Assembly (NCBI RefSeq): GCF_042647165.1
Contig: NZ_JBHRUV010000017.1
Length of the DNA stretch: 64,000 nucleotides
Source of the DNA: Camelimonas abortus
GTDB taxonomy: Bacteria; Pseudomonadota; Alphaproteobacteria; Rhizobiales; Beijerinckiaceae
Strand: one strand, 5' to 3'
This document shows positions 41,151 to 50,678 of this stretch, piece by piece. Numbering within the stretch: position 1 is the first letter of the stretch; each line of letters starts with the position of its first letter. A program made the translations under genes and the position numbers. The notes beneath the pieces were generated by a model. The model did not search any database, was not told the origin of the DNA, and saw nothing but the letters and a program-made list of their open reading frames with translations.

Positions 41151-43172
41151 TCAGGAGGCTTTCAGGGCGCGCGCCAGCAGCCGCGTCATGCGCGCGGCGA
41201 AGGCCGCCGGATCGGAAACCTGGCCGCCGTCGACAATCGCGGCCTCGTCCAGCAGCAGATGGGCGATGTCGGCGCGGAATGACCCGTCGGCCCTGGCGGC
41301 CGCGGCCAGGGTGGGCACCAGCTCGTGGCCGGCGTTGATCTCCAGAACCGGCTTCGACGCGTGTTGCAGCCGGCCGGCGCCGGAAAGCAGCCGCTCCAGA
41401 TGCCGGTCATAGGCCCCGCCCGGGGCGACGAGGCAGACGAGACTGTCCGTGAGACGGGTCGAAGCCCGCACGTCGGTGACCGCGTCGCCCAGCGTTTCCT
41501 TCACCATCTGGATGAACGCCGCGGCCTCTTCGCTGGTCTCGCCCGCCGCCTTCGTTCCGCCGTCGAGCAGCGGAATCAGGTCGAGATCGGCCGCGCCCTG
41601 GGTGACGGAGCGGAACGGCTTGCCGTCAAAGCCGGGGGCGCCCATGGTCCAGAAGCTGTCGACCGGGTCGGTCAGCAGCAGCACCTCCACGCCGCGGGCG
41701 CGAAAGCCCTCCAGATGCGGCGAATTCTCCAGCTTCGCGCCGGGGTCGCCGGTCAGGTAGTAGATCGCCGTCTGGTTCTCGCGCATGTCGGCGACATACT
41801 GCTTCAGCGAACGCAGTCCGCCGTTGCTGGCGGTGGTGCGGAACCGGGCGAGGCCGAGCAGCCGCTCCTGGCGCGCAAAGTCCTCGTGCAGGCCTTCCTT
41901 GATGACCGCGCCGAAATTGTCCCACAGCGCGCCATACGCCTCGGCGTCGTTTTCGGCGAGCTTCTCCAGCTCGCTGAAAACGCGGTTGGTGACGTTCTGG
42001 CTGATGGCCCGCAGCACCGGGCTGCTCTGGATCATCTCGCGCGAGATGTTGAGCGGCAGGTCGGCCGAATCCACCACGCCGCGCATGAAGCGGAAATAAC
42101 GCGGCAGCAGCCCGGCGTCGTCAGTGATGAACACCCGCTTCACATAGAGCTTCACCCGGCCCTTGCGCTCCGGGTCCAGCAGGTCGAACGGCCGGGTGGA
42201 GGGCGCGAACAGCAGGGCGCTGAACTCGTGGCGGCCTTCGGCGCGATAGTGGATGGTCAGCGCCGGCTCGTCGAACATGCCGCCGACCGTGCGATAGAAC
42301 TCCCTGTACTCTTCTTCCTTCACCTCGCTGCGCGGACGGGTCCACAGGGCGCTGCCGTCCACGACCTCCTCGTCCACCTGTTCGCCGGCGCCGCCGTCCT
42401 TTTTCTCCCCGGCGTCCTTCTCCGCGGCGTCCTCCGCCTTGCGGCGGAAGCGCAGGTGGACCGGCACCGGCACATGGCCGGACTGGTTTTCGATGTGGCG
42501 GCGCACGTTATGGGCGTCCAGCCACTCATCAGCGTCCGCCATCAGCCGCAGCGTCACGCGCGTGCCGCGGGCGGGCGCCTCCTCCAGCGGGATCTCGGAA
42601 ACCGTGTATTCGCCCTTGCCGTCAGACGACCAGCGGGCGGCGACGTTCTCTCCGGCCTTGCGGGAGCAGACGTCCACCTGGTCGGCCACCATGAAGGCGG
42701 AATAGAAGCCGACGCCGAACTGGCCGATCAGCTGCGCTTCACTTGTCGCGCCGGTTTCGCCGTCGCCATCCTTTGCGTCAGCAGCGTCCGCCGCCGCTTT
42801 ATCCGCGCCGGTCCGCCCGCCGTTCAGCTGCTCCAGAAAGGCGCGGGTGCCGGAGCGGGCGATGGTGCCCAGCGCCTCCGCCATTTCGCCGGCGGTCATG
42901 CCGATGCCGTTGTCCTCGACCGTCAGCGTGCGCGTGTCCGGATCGAGCCAGATGTCGATGCGCATCTGGGCCGGGCCGTCGCCGAGCAGCTCCGGCCGGG
43001 CGATGGCCTCATAGCGAAGTTTCTCGCAGGCGTCGGCGGCGTTGGAGATCAGCTCGCGCAGGAAGACGCTTTTGTCCGAGTAAACGGAGTGCACCATCAT
43101 GTGGAGAAGGCGCGCGACGTCCGCTTCAAACGCGCGCTTCCCGACGGTCCGGCTTTCAGTTGTGACAGTCAT
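41151..43172 (-). CDS. htpG: Molecular chaperone HtpG (Hsp90)
   Basis: HtpG is the bacterial Hsp90. The 673-residue protein has the N-terminal ATPase domain (LRELISNAADACEKLRY, VEDNGIGMT, IGQFGVGFYSAFMVAD), a middle domain with the catalytic-arginine region SADLPLNISREMIQ, and a C-terminal dimerisation domain. It is about 45 residues longer than E. coli HtpG. An acidic Ala/Asp/Lys-rich insertion occupies about 117-146 in the ATP lid (AFLEQL...QLIGQF), and a second charged stretch lies at about 244-273 between N and middle domains, where eukaryotic Hsp90 has its charged linker. The ATG at 43172 gives MTVTTESRTVGKRAFEADV; longer frames lack similarity. Confidence 0.95.
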   Translation of the reverse strand: MTVTTESRTVGKRAFEADVARLLHMMVHSVYSDKSVFLRELISNAADACEKLRYEAIARPELLGDGPAQMRIDIWLDPDTRTLTVEDNGIGMTAGEMAEALGTIARSGTRAFLEQLNGGRTGADKAAADAADAKDGDGETGATSEAQLIGQFGVGFYSAFMVADQVDVCSRKAGENVAARWSSDGKGEYTVSEIPLEEAPARGTRVTLRLMADADEWLDAHNVRRHIENQSGHVPVPVHLRFRRKAEDAAEKDAGEKKDGGAGEQVDEEVVDGSALWTRPRSEVKEEEYREFYRTVGGMFDEPALTIHYRAEGRHEFSALLFAPSTRPFDLLDPERKGRVKLYVKRVFITDDAGLLPRYFRFMRGVVDSADLPLNISREMIQSSPVLRAISQNVTNRVFSELEKLAENDAEAYGALWDNFGAVIKEGLHEDFARQERLLGLARFRTTASNGGLRSLKQYVADMRENQTAIYYLTGDPGAKLENSPHLEGFRARGVEVLLLTDPVDSFWTMGAPGFDGKPFRSVTQGAADLDLIPLLDGGTKAAGETSEEAAAFIQMVKETLGDAVTDVRASTRLTDSLVCLVAPGGAYDRHLERLLSGAGRLQHASKPVLEINAGHELVPTLAAAARADGSFRADIAHLLLDEAAIVDGGQVSDPAAFAARMTRLLARALKAS

Positions 43173-43367
43173 GCACAGTCCCCGAATGTTCGCGACGGAT
43201 CGGCTGGCGGGCGCGGGCTCCCGCCGCACGCTCCACGGCATGTTTCCGGGCAGGCAGATGGCCGGCGAAGCAAGGCTTTTCAAGAGAGACGCGCCGGTTC
43301 AGGGGCTGCGCGTCAGGACGCCCGGCCTGGCCGCCGCCGTGTTGCGGACACGCCGGGGCGCATATGG

Positions 43368-43393
43368 AAAGGCCGGGGCGCGGGGCCCCGGCC
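43368..43393 (-). terminator. Probable terminator of the ialB-like gene
   Basis: GGCCGGGGC, a 5-nt loop and GCCCCGGCC form a perfect 9-bp stem; on the minus strand TTT follows. It begins about 40 nt after the stop. Confidence 0.65.
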
Positions 43394-43434
43394 GGACAGG
43401 CGTTCGCCGTGCGGCAATGGCCGCCGGCGGGACG

Positions 43435-44034
43435 TCAGGAGGCGCACTCCTTGCGCACGCGCTCCATCGCCTGGGTGAATCCCTTGAGCGAATATTCGTC
43501 GGAGGTGTTGTTGCCGCGCTGCGACTGCACCTTGATCACCAGCCTGGAGCCGCGGGCCATGGCCGCGACGGTCTGGCCTTCCTGGGACGGATCCTTGAGC
43601 CACGCGCCGGAGCCGCGGGTCACCACCGGCTGGCTGGCGCCGTCGATGACCACCTCGCCGTCCTGGTTGGGCTTGGCGTTGAAGCCGAGCACCCAGGCGA
43701 TTTCATTGCGGACGCCCTCCGCCGGACGGGCTGACACGAACAGATAGCCTGGATCCCGGTTCAGGCCTTTCGGCAGCCGCGCCTTGGGGTGCGCCAGCGC
43801 GTAGCACACCTTGCTCCGGCCGGTCTTCGCCACATACACCGCCCAGTCGCCGTAGGCGCCGACCGCCTGCCCGCCTCCCGGGGACGCGGCGCTGGCCTGG
43901 GCCGCGCCGCGCGGCTGGGCGTTGCTGCGCGCCTGGGCATGGGCGTCGGCGGCAAGGCCGGTGACAAGAAGGGTGGAGAGCAGCGCGCTGGCGGAAAATG
44001 CGGCGCAGCGCAACAGTCGGTCCGGACGTATCAT
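43435..44034 (-). CDS. Invasion-associated locus B (IalB)-family periplasmic protein
   Basis: The 199-residue protein starts with a signal peptide (basic MIRPDRLLR, hydrophobic core to about residue 30, AHA-QA cleavage site). A Gln/Ala/Ser-rich linker leads to the IalB domain (about 60-199): YGDWAVYVAKTGRSKVCYALAHP, DPGYLFVSARPAEGVRNEIAW, WLKDP, and the C-terminal FTQAMERVRKEC. The two cysteines fit a disulfide. The family is named for a Bartonella invasion locus but is widespread in harmless Hyphomicrobiales, so it says nothing certain about virulence. Confidence 0.85.
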   Translation of the reverse strand: MIRPDRLLRCAAFSASALLSTLLVTGLAADAHAQARSNAQPRGAAQASAASPGGGQAVGAYGDWAVYVAKTGRSKVCYALAHPKARLPKGLNRDPGYLFVSARPAEGVRNEIAWVLGFNAKPNQDGEVVIDGASQPVVTRGSGAWLKDPSQEGQTVAAMARGSRLVIKVQSQRGNNTSDEYSLKGFTQAMERVRKECAS

Positions 44035-44197
44035 CGAATGATCAGGTCCCCTGCGGTGTGAGCCCGAAGGGCATCGGAAAAATGGATGGCGCAGACACCG
44101 CCGCGGCGCCTGCCCCGGCGATGCTGGTGCGAACGCCCCATGATAACGGCGAGATCCTTATCAGGGCGTTAGGAAGTTTCGTCCGGACGACGAAAAT

Positions 44198-44692
44198 TTA
44201 ATAGCGCCGTCCGCGGAATCCGAACACACGCCGCCATTTGCCGGCGTCGCTCGCCTCATGTGCGTCAATCACTGGCGGTTCGCCGGCGTCTGCTGGCGAA
44301 CCGGCGAGGGTCTGGGCCGCCATCTCCCGGTGTTTCGGCTGGATGGCCGCGCTCACGGACGCGATCGCCAGCGCCAGCACGGCGGCGTCGTCGGTGAAGC
44401 CCACCAGCGGCAGCAGGTCCGAGACCGCGTCCAGCGGCAGGATGAAATAGCCCAGCGCGCCGAACAGGATCATGCGCACGCGCAGCGGCGTCTGCGGATC
44501 GCGGGCGCAGTGATAGGCGGCCACCAGGTCGTGGGCGAACGGCGTGTTGCGGGCGATGCGCCGCAAGGCCCGCCAGAAATTCTGGCGGACATGCGCTTCA
44601 CTGGCGTGTTCGCCGCCGTCCTCCCCGCTGGCGGCGCGACGGATCGCCTCCATCTCCGCCTGGGTGAACGGCCGGTTCAGGAAACTGGACAT
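44198..44692 (-). CDS. DUF1232 (YkvA-family) membrane protein
   Basis: The 164-residue protein contains the DUF1232 core: VAAYHCARDPQTPLRVRMILFGALGYFILPLDAVSDLLPLVGFTDDAAVLALAIA, with the hallmark YFILPxDxxxDxxPxxGxxDD and two hydrophobic segments. The function of the family is unknown. The N-terminal 50 residues are charged. It lies between thpR and the ialB-like gene, all on the minus strand but with gaps of 160-200 nt. Confidence 0.85.
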   Translation of the reverse strand: MSSFLNRPFTQAEMEAIRRAASGEDGGEHASEAHVRQNFWRALRRIARNTPFAHDLVAAYHCARDPQTPLRVRMILFGALGYFILPLDAVSDLLPLVGFTDDAAVLALAIASVSAAIQPKHREMAAQTLAGSPADAGEPPVIDAHEASDAGKWRRVFGFRGRRY

Positions 44693-44890
44693 GGCGACGT
44701 CGTGTCTCCCCTGACGTTACGGCGGGCCCGTTCGTCTCGGGGAACGAAGGAGCCGGCGGGGCGCGGCGACGCGCCGGACTGCCCTGCAGGATCCCGCGCC
44801 AGAGCCGCTTCCGCGCAGAATTGGGTCCGCTGGCAAAAAATTCAAGGACTTGACGGCGCATGACGGACCGTAACGGCAGGAGAACGCCGT

Positions 44891-45424
44891 TCAGTCCAGC
44901 GGATAGACGGCTTCCGCAACGTAAGGCCCGCCGCCGACGGAATCGCGCGACGAATACAGCACGAAACGGCGGGCGGTGTAGACGTAGCGCGGAAAACCGC
45001 CCCGCACGGCCAGATAGCCGGCCACGTCCAGCGGCGAGCCGTTGCGTAGCCGCGCCAGGGTGATGTGCGGCGTGAACTTGCGCGTTTCCGCCGGCAGGCC
45101 AACCTTGCGCATCCGCCGCTCAATGTCCGCCTGCAGCTCGACGAGGCCAGGATCCGGCGCGACCCGTGCGAAGATGGTCCGCGGCCGTTTGCCGCCGAAG
45201 GCGTCGATCCCCTCAACCGTCACGGTGACCGGCGCGCGGCGCACCTCGTCAAGGGTTCCGGCCACCTCACGCGCGACCACGTGATCCACGTCGCCGATGA
45301 AGCGCAGGGTGATGTGGTAGTCCTGCGGCTCGATCCAGCGCGCGTCATGGAGTCCGCCGCGGGCGCGCGACAGCAGCGCGGCGAGCTCTTCCGGAGTCTC
45401 GAGTCCGATGAACAGGCGCGGCAT
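44891..45424 (-). CDS. thpR: RNA 2',3'-cyclic phosphodiesterase (2'-5' RNA ligase family)
   Basis: The 177-residue protein begins MPRLFIGLETPEELAALLSR and has the two HxTx motifs of the 2H phosphoesterase superfamily: HITLRFIGDV and HITLARLRNG. ThpR-type enzymes open 2',3'-cyclic phosphates on RNA; some catalyse reversible 2'-5' ligation. The ATG at 45424 was chosen by family N-terminus; the frame continues upstream. The esterase gene lies 83 nt upstream in the same direction, so the two may be co-transcribed. Confidence 0.92.
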   Translation of the reverse strand: MPRLFIGLETPEELAALLSRARGGLHDARWIEPQDYHITLRFIGDVDHVVAREVAGTLDEVRRAPVTVTVEGIDAFGGKRPRTIFARVAPDPGLVELQADIERRMRKVGLPAETRKFTPHITLARLRNGSPLDVAGYLAVRGGFPRYVYTARRFVLYSSRDSVGGGPYVAEAVYPLD

Positions 45425-45507
45425 GGCTGGAACTCCGCTGGGGCGTCGTGGCGAACGGGCCCGACCGGATCCTGGACCCGCAGGGGGGGCGGCGCAATGG
45501 CGCCGCC

Positions 45508-46275
45508 TCACCGGCCCTGAATGGCTGACAGGAACTTTTCGACCGTCGGCAGGATGTTGGCCACCATCACCTGCACCCCGTCGGGGTTGGGATGCATGCC
45601 GTCGTCCAGCAACAGCCGGCGCTCGCCCGCCACGCCTTCGAGGAAGAACGGGTACAGCAGCAGCTGATGCCGTTGCGCAAGGTCAGCGTATATCGTCCCG
45701 AACTGCGTCGCATAGCGTCCGCCGAGGTTGGGCGCCGCGCGCATGCCCGCCAGCATCACCGGGATGTTCCGGGCCTTCAGCCGGGTGATGATCTCGTCCA
45801 GCGCCTTTCGGGGAATGGACACGTCCACGCCGCGCAGCATGTCATTTGCGCCGAGCTCCAGAATGACGCCGGAAACGCCGTCGGGAACGGACCAGTCCAG
45901 CCGCTCCAGCCCGCCGGTGGTGGTGTCGCCGGAGACCCCGGCGTTGACGACCTTCACATTGTAACCGCGGGCGCGCAGCGCCTGCTCCAGCACCGCCGGA
46001 AACGCCTTGTCGCCGGGGATGTTGTAGCCGGCGCTCAGGCTGTCGCCGAGCACCACGATGGTCAGCTCCTGCGCCTGCCGCCCGGGATGCGCCGGGGCGG
46101 CGGCCGCGCTTTCGGCCGGCGTGGTCGCGGCGGGCGCCTGCGACGTGGCGGGCGGCGTTTCCTGGGCCATGGGGGCGGGCGCGCTGATGAGGCTGAAGGC
46201 GAGCGCGGCGGCGCAGGACATGCCGGCGCCCCGCGGCCGGAGCACGCGCCGGAGCTGGCGCAGCAGGGACTTCAT
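45508..46275 (-). CDS. tesA: TesA-like SGNH-hydrolase arylesterase/acyl-CoA thioesterase
   Basis: The 255-residue protein has an N-terminal signal peptide (MKSLLRQLRRVLRP, hydrophobic core, then APAPMAQE) and an Ala/Pro-rich spacer. The SGNH domain follows: block I IVVLGDSLSAGYNIP with the nucleophile Ser, block II NAGVSGDTTTGG, block III LELGANDMLRG with the Asn, and block V DGMHPN with Asp and His. It probably acts in the periplasm. It is divergent from the ABC transporter pair, the same neighbourhood as E. coli tesA-ybbA-ybbP. GGGAGAG precedes the ATG at 46275 on the minus strand. Confidence 0.92.
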   Translation of the reverse strand: MKSLLRQLRRVLRPRGAGMSCAAALAFSLISAPAPMAQETPPATSQAPAATTPAESAAAAPAHPGRQAQELTIVVLGDSLSAGYNIPGDKAFPAVLEQALRARGYNVKVVNAGVSGDTTTGGLERLDWSVPDGVSGVILELGANDMLRGVDVSIPRKALDEIITRLKARNIPVMLAGMRAAPNLGGRYATQFGTIYADLAQRHQLLLYPFFLEGVAGERRLLLDDGMHPNPDGVQVMVANILPTVEKFLSAIQGR

Positions 46276-46459
46276 GCGCTTTTCTCTCCCGGTATCCTGA
46301 ATGGGGCCGTCATGCGAGGCTGGCGCCGGCGCGGCCGCCGACCCATATGGGAAGGATCGCGCCGGCTGCTTCAGCATGGCGGATGGAAGCAGCTGGCGGA
46401 AGTGGAACACGGGAATGGGGCAGCCTGGAGGTCGCGTCGGGACGGACAGATCCGCTGAC

Positions 46460-47146
46460 ATGGCGGTCGAGCTGGAGGATGTGCATCTTTCCCTCGGTCG
46501 CGGCGCGGCGCGGGTGCATGTCCTGCGCGGCGTGTCTCTCAGTGCGCGACGGGGTGAAATCCTGGCTCTGACCGGTCCGTCCGGTTCAGGCAAGTCGACG
46601 TTGCTCATGGTGCTCGCCGGGCTGGAGCGGCCGGACAGCGGCCGCGTGCGCGTGGCGGGCGAAGACCTCACCGCCATGTCCGAGGATGAGCTGGCCCGCT
46701 TCCGGGGCCGCAACATCGGCGTCGTGTTCCAGTCGTTCCACCTCGTGCCGACCATGACGGCCCTGGAGAACGTGGCGCTGCCGCTGGAGCTGGCAGGCGA
46801 GCGCGACGCCTTCGACCGGGCGCGGGCCGAGCTGGCCGCCGTCGGCCTGGCGCAGCGCGCCGGTCACTACCCTTCCCAGCTTTCCGGCGGCGAACAGCAA
46901 CGCGTGGCGGTGGCGCGGGCCATAGTCGCCAATCCGCCCCTGCTGGTGGCGGACGAGCCCACGGGAAATCTCGACGAAGCCACCGGCGCGGGCATCATCG
47001 ACCTGCTGTTTTCGCTGCGTCGCGAGCGCGGGTCGACCCTGGTGATCGTCACCCATGACAGCAGCCTGGCGGCGCGCTGCGACCGGGTGACGCGCATCCG
47101 CTCCGGCCGCATCGAGGCGCCGCAGCTGGCGGGCGCACAGGCATGA
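46460..47146 (+). CDS. ybbA: ABC transporter ATP-binding protein, YbbA/LolD type
   Basis: The 228-residue protein is an ABC ATPase: Walker A TGPSGSGKSTLL, Q-loop VFQSFHLVPTMTALENV, signature LSGGEQQRVAVARAI, Walker B LLVADEPTGNLD and H-loop VIVTHDSS. The LxxVxxT-type middle and 'PTGNLD' place it with LolD/MacB/YbbA ATPases. It overlaps the permease gene by four bases. The start is uncertain: ATG at 46460 gives MAVELEDVHLSLG, and in-frame ATGs at 46376 and 46415 are possible. Confidence 0.9.
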   Translation: MAVELEDVHLSLGRGAARVHVLRGVSLSARRGEILALTGPSGSGKSTLLMVLAGLERPDSGRVRVAGEDLTAMSEDELARFRGRNIGVVFQSFHLVPTMTALENVALPLELAGERDAFDRARAELAAVGLAQRAGHYPSQLSGGEQQRVAVARAIVANPPLLVADEPTGNLDEATGAGIIDLLFSLRRERGSTLVIVTHDSSLAARCDRVTRIRSGRIEAPQLAGAQA

Positions 47147-49713
47147 TGCTGCGGGGCTTCGCGGGCGCGTGGGCGCTCAACATCCGGCTGGCGCTGCGCG
47201 AGCTGCGCGGCGGCCTGCGCGGTTTCGGCGTGTTCCTCGGCTGCATCATCCTGGGCGTCGCCGCCATCGCCGCGGTGTCGAGCGTGTCGCGCGCCCTCAC
47301 CGAAGGGCTGGCGCGCGAAGGGCGCGCCATTCTCGGCGGCGATCTCGCCGTCACTTTCGTGCAGCGCGAGCCGGATGCGACCGAACGCGCCTGGCTGGAG
47401 CGGCTTGGCCGCGGAACGGTTGTCGCCGGCATGCGCGCCATGGCCCGCGCCCCGAAAGGCGACGACGGGGACGCCGCCATGGTCGAGCTGAAGGCCGTGA
47501 CCGGCGGCTATCCGCTCGTGGGCGCGCTGCGCTTCGAGCCGCCGCTCGATCTTGCTGACGCCCTTGCGGAGAAAAACGGCGTGCGCGGCGCCGTGGCGGA
47601 GCCCGCGCTGTTCGCCCGGCTGGACGTGCGGCCCGGTGACCGCATCCACATTGGCGACACGGAAGTCGAGCTGCGCGCCCGGCTGCTGGAGGAGCCGGAC
47701 AAGCTGGGCGGCGGCTACGGCTTCGGTCCGCGCCTGATGGTGAGCCAGGACACGTTGCGCGCCAGCGGACTGCTGCAGCCGGGCAGTCTCGTGCGCTGGA
47801 CGTGGCAGGTGCTGTCGCCGCCCGGCGCCAATGACGACGCGGCCCTGGCGGCGACCTTGCAGCGCATCCGGGAACAGTGGGACGGCTCAGGCTGGCAGGT
47901 GCGTTCCCGCCAGTCGGCTGCGCCGGAGTTCGAGCGCAATGTCGAGCGTTTCGCCCAGTTCTTGTCGCTGGTGGGGCTCACGGCCCTGCTGGTGGGGGGC
48001 GTCGGCGTCGCCAACGCCACGCGCGGCTTCATCGACCGGCAGCGGCGCAGCATCGCCACGCTGAAAACCCTAGGCGCGTCCGGCGGGCGCGTCGTCGCCA
48101 TCTACCTCGCCCAGGTGATGCTGGTGGCGCTGGCGGGCGTCGTCGTCGGGCTGGCACTTGGCGCCATGGCGCCGTTCGCGGCCGTGTGGCTGGCGGGCGA
48201 CCTGCTGCCCGTGCCCCTGGCCCCGACCCTTGCGGCGCGGGAGCTGGCCCTTGCCGCCGCTTACGGTCTCGTGACGGCCTTCGTCTTCGCCATCGCGCCG
48301 CTGGGACGGGCCCGCGACGTGCCGGCCACCGCCCTGTTTCGCGACGTGGACGGGGAGGAGCGTCGCCGCGTGCGGCCGCGGTATCTGGCGGCCATGCTCG
48401 CCGGCCTCGCCGTGCTGGCCGCCATTGCGATCGGCGCGTCGTTCGACCGGCGGCTGGCCACGGCGTTCGTCGTGGGGGCCCTGCTTGCCTTCCTGCTGTT
48501 GCGGGGGGTGGCGCTGGGGCTGATGGCGCTGGCGCGGCGGCTTCCACGTCCGCGCCGGGCCGCGCCGCGGCTGGCGCTGGCCAATGTCCACCGGGAAGGC
48601 GCGCTGACGCCGTCGCTGGTGCTTTCGGTGGGTCTTGGCGTCACCCTGCTGGTGACGCTGACGCTGGTGCAGACCAATATCCGCGACCAGCTCGCCCGCT
48701 CGACGGCCGGCGCGGCGCCGGACTTCTTTTTCGTCGACATCCCGTCGGCGCGCGTTCCGGAGTTCCGGGAGCTGGTGCAGAAACTGGCGCCGGGCGCGAC
48801 GTTCGAGCGGGCGCCGATGATGCGCGGCCGCATCGTTTCGGTGAACGGGCGGCCGGCGGACCAGCTGAAGGTTCCCCAGGACGTGGCGTGGGTGCTGGAC
48901 GGCGACCGCGGCGTCACCTTCTCGGAGAAGCCGCCGGAAAACGCGCGCATCGTTCGCGGCGCGTGGTGGCCCGCGGACTATGCGGGGCCGCCGCTGGTCT
49001 CCCTGGAGCAGCGCGTGGCGCGCGGCCTTGGCGTCGATGTGGGCGGCGAGATCGTCATCAACGTCATGGGGCGGGAGATCCGCGCCCGGGTGGCCAGCCT
49101 GCGCGCCGTGGAGTGGCGCACCCTCGGGATCAATTTCGTCATGGTGTTCTCGCCCAACGCCTTCAGGGGCGCGCCCCATACCGCCCTGGCCACGCTGCGC
49201 CTGCCGCCGGACGCGCCGTCCGGGACCGCGGACCGGATCGTGCGCGAAAGCGCCCGCATTTTCCCGATGGTCTCCTCCCTGCGGGTCAGGGAGGCGCTGG
49301 ACGCGGTGGAGGACATCGTCGGCAAGCTCTCCCTGGCCATCGGCGGGGCGGGCGTGGTGTCGCTGGCGGCGAGCGTGCTGGTGCTGGCCGGCGCCCTGGC
49401 GGCGGGACAGCGCGCCCGGCTTTACGACGCGCTCATCCTCAAGACCCTGGGCGCGACCCGTGGGCGGCTGCTTCTGGCTTATGCGCTGGAATATGGCGGG
49501 CTCGCGCTGGTGACCAGCGTTTTTGGCCTGCTGGCCGGCGTCGTGGCGGCGTGGTTCGTGGTGACCGGCCCCATGCGCCTGCAGTTCACGCTGGGCTGGC
49601 CTGAACCGCTGCTTGTCATCGCCGTCGCGGTGATCGCCGTCACCGTGCTGGGGCTCGCCGGCACGTGGCGCATTCTCGGCCAGTCGCCGGCGCGGCGCCT
49701 GCGCGCGGTCTGA
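47143..49713 (+). CDS. ybbP: FtsX-like ABC transporter permease, YbbP type
   Basis: The 856-residue membrane protein has an N-terminal helix, a large periplasmic domain (MacB-PCD like, with AREGRAILGGDLAVTFVQRE), FtsX-type transmembrane bundles (FAQFLSLVGLTALLVGGVGVANATRGFIDRQRRSIATLKTLGA region), and a second periplasmic domain and helix set towards the C-terminus (LRVREALDAVEDIVGKLSLAIGGAGVVSL, then LILKTLGATRGRLLLAY). The duplicated FtsX layout matches YbbP. Substrate unknown; together with YbbA and the adjacent TesA-like esterase it may handle a lipid or envelope component. Confidence 0.9.
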   Translation: MMLRGFAGAWALNIRLALRELRGGLRGFGVFLGCIILGVAAIAAVSSVSRALTEGLAREGRAILGGDLAVTFVQREPDATERAWLERLGRGTVVAGMRAMARAPKGDDGDAAMVELKAVTGGYPLVGALRFEPPLDLADALAEKNGVRGAVAEPALFARLDVRPGDRIHIGDTEVELRARLLEEPDKLGGGYGFGPRLMVSQDTLRASGLLQPGSLVRWTWQVLSPPGANDDAALAATLQRIREQWDGSGWQVRSRQSAAPEFERNVERFAQFLSLVGLTALLVGGVGVANATRGFIDRQRRSIATLKTLGASGGRVVAIYLAQVMLVALAGVVVGLALGAMAPFAAVWLAGDLLPVPLAPTLAARELALAAAYGLVTAFVFAIAPLGRARDVPATALFRDVDGEERRRVRPRYLAAMLAGLAVLAAIAIGASFDRRLATAFVVGALLAFLLLRGVALGLMALARRLPRPRRAAPRLALANVHREGALTPSLVLSVGLGVTLLVTLTLVQTNIRDQLARSTAGAAPDFFFVDIPSARVPEFRELVQKLAPGATFERAPMMRGRIVSVNGRPADQLKVPQDVAWVLDGDRGVTFSEKPPENARIVRGAWWPADYAGPPLVSLEQRVARGLGVDVGGEIVINVMGREIRARVASLRAVEWRTLGINFVMVFSPNAFRGAPHTALATLRLPPDAPSGTADRIVRESARIFPMVSSLRVREALDAVEDIVGKLSLAIGGAGVVSLAASVLVLAGALAAGQRARLYDALILKTLGATRGRLLLAYALEYGGLALVTSVFGLLAGVVAAWFVVTGPMRLQFTLGWPEPLLVIAVAVIAVTVLGLAGTWRILGQSPARRLRAV

Positions 49714-49745
49714 AGGGGCCGGCGCGCGCCGGCAGTATTCCTGGA

Positions 49746-49773
49746 TGGACGTTAACTTCCGCTCTTGTATTAT
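49746..49773 (+). promoter_or_regulatory. Candidate sigma-70 promoter for the BI-1 gene
   Basis: TGGACG, a 16-nt spacer and TATTAT lie 87 bp before the start codon in a gap of 146 bp. The match is 4/6 and 5/6 to consensus. Confidence 0.4.
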
Positions 49774-49859
49774 CGTCCGGGGACGACCACCTGTATTGCC
49801 GGTACGCACGGACGGACCGGCGGGCGGTGGCGTCCGTACAGCAGAATTCGAGGGGTCTG

Positions 49860-50642
49860 ATGTCGAACTGGAACCGTGGCGCTCCTGAGATTAACCGGGG
49901 GTATGCCCAGACCGGGACTGTAGCGCTCGATCAGGGCCTGCGGTCCTACATGCTTGGGGTCTACAACCATATGGTTGTGGGTCTCGCCATCACCGGCCTC
50001 GTCGCCATTGGCGTCTACATGCTGGCGGTGACGGCCGACCCGTCGCAGGCGGTGGCGCGCGCCGGTTCGCTGATGCTGACCAGCATCGGCTACGGCCTGT
50101 TCGTCAGCCCGCTGAAATGGGTGGTCATTCTTGCGCCGCTGGCGTTTGTCTTCTTCCTTGGCGCGCGCATGGACCGGATGCAGGCGTCCACCGCGCTCGG
50201 GCTGTTTTACGCCTTCGCGGGCCTGATGGGCCTGTCGCTGTCGTCGGTGTTCCTTGTATACACCCACGCGTCCATCGCCCGGGTGTTCTTCATCACGGCG
50301 GCGGCTTTCGGCGGTCTCAGCCTCTACGGCTACACCACGAAGCGTGACCTGTCGGCTTTCGGCACCTTCCTCGTGATGGGCCTGATCGGCGTCGTCATCG
50401 CCTCGCTGGTCAACCTGTTCCTGCAGTCGAGCGCGTTCCAGCTTGCGATCTCGGTCGTGGGCGTGCTGGTGTTCTCCGGCCTGACCGCCTGGGATACGCA
50501 GCGCATCAAGGAGATGTACTACGAGGCCGACGGTTATGAGACGGCCGCCAAGAAGTCCATTCTCGGCGCGCTGATGCTCTACCTCGACTTCATCAACCTG
50601 TTCACGATGCTGCTGCAGCTGTTCGGCTCGCGCAACGACTGA
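49860..50642 (+). CDS. Bax inhibitor-1 (BI-1/YccA) family membrane protein
   Basis: The 260-residue protein has seven predicted transmembrane helices after a soluble N-terminal tail (MSNWNRGAPEINRGYAQTG). Family marks include LRSYMLGVYNHMVVGLAITG, FFITAAAFGGLSLYGYTTKRDLS, SGLTAWDTQRIKEMYYEADG and the ending LYLDFINLFTMLLQLFGSRND. Bacterial BI-1 members may conduct calcium or modulate FtsH; that is family knowledge only. It is monocistronic, with a promoter candidate before it and a terminator after it. Confidence 0.9.
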   Translation: MSNWNRGAPEINRGYAQTGTVALDQGLRSYMLGVYNHMVVGLAITGLVAIGVYMLAVTADPSQAVARAGSLMLTSIGYGLFVSPLKWVVILAPLAFVFFLGARMDRMQASTALGLFYAFAGLMGLSLSSVFLVYTHASIARVFFITAAAFGGLSLYGYTTKRDLSAFGTFLVMGLIGVVIASLVNLFLQSSAFQLAISVVGVLVFSGLTAWDTQRIKEMYYEADGYETAAKKSILGALMLYLDFINLFTMLLQLFGSRND

Positions 50643-50678
50643 CAGGCGCGTCCGGCGCCGCATGGCGCGGAACGCAGC

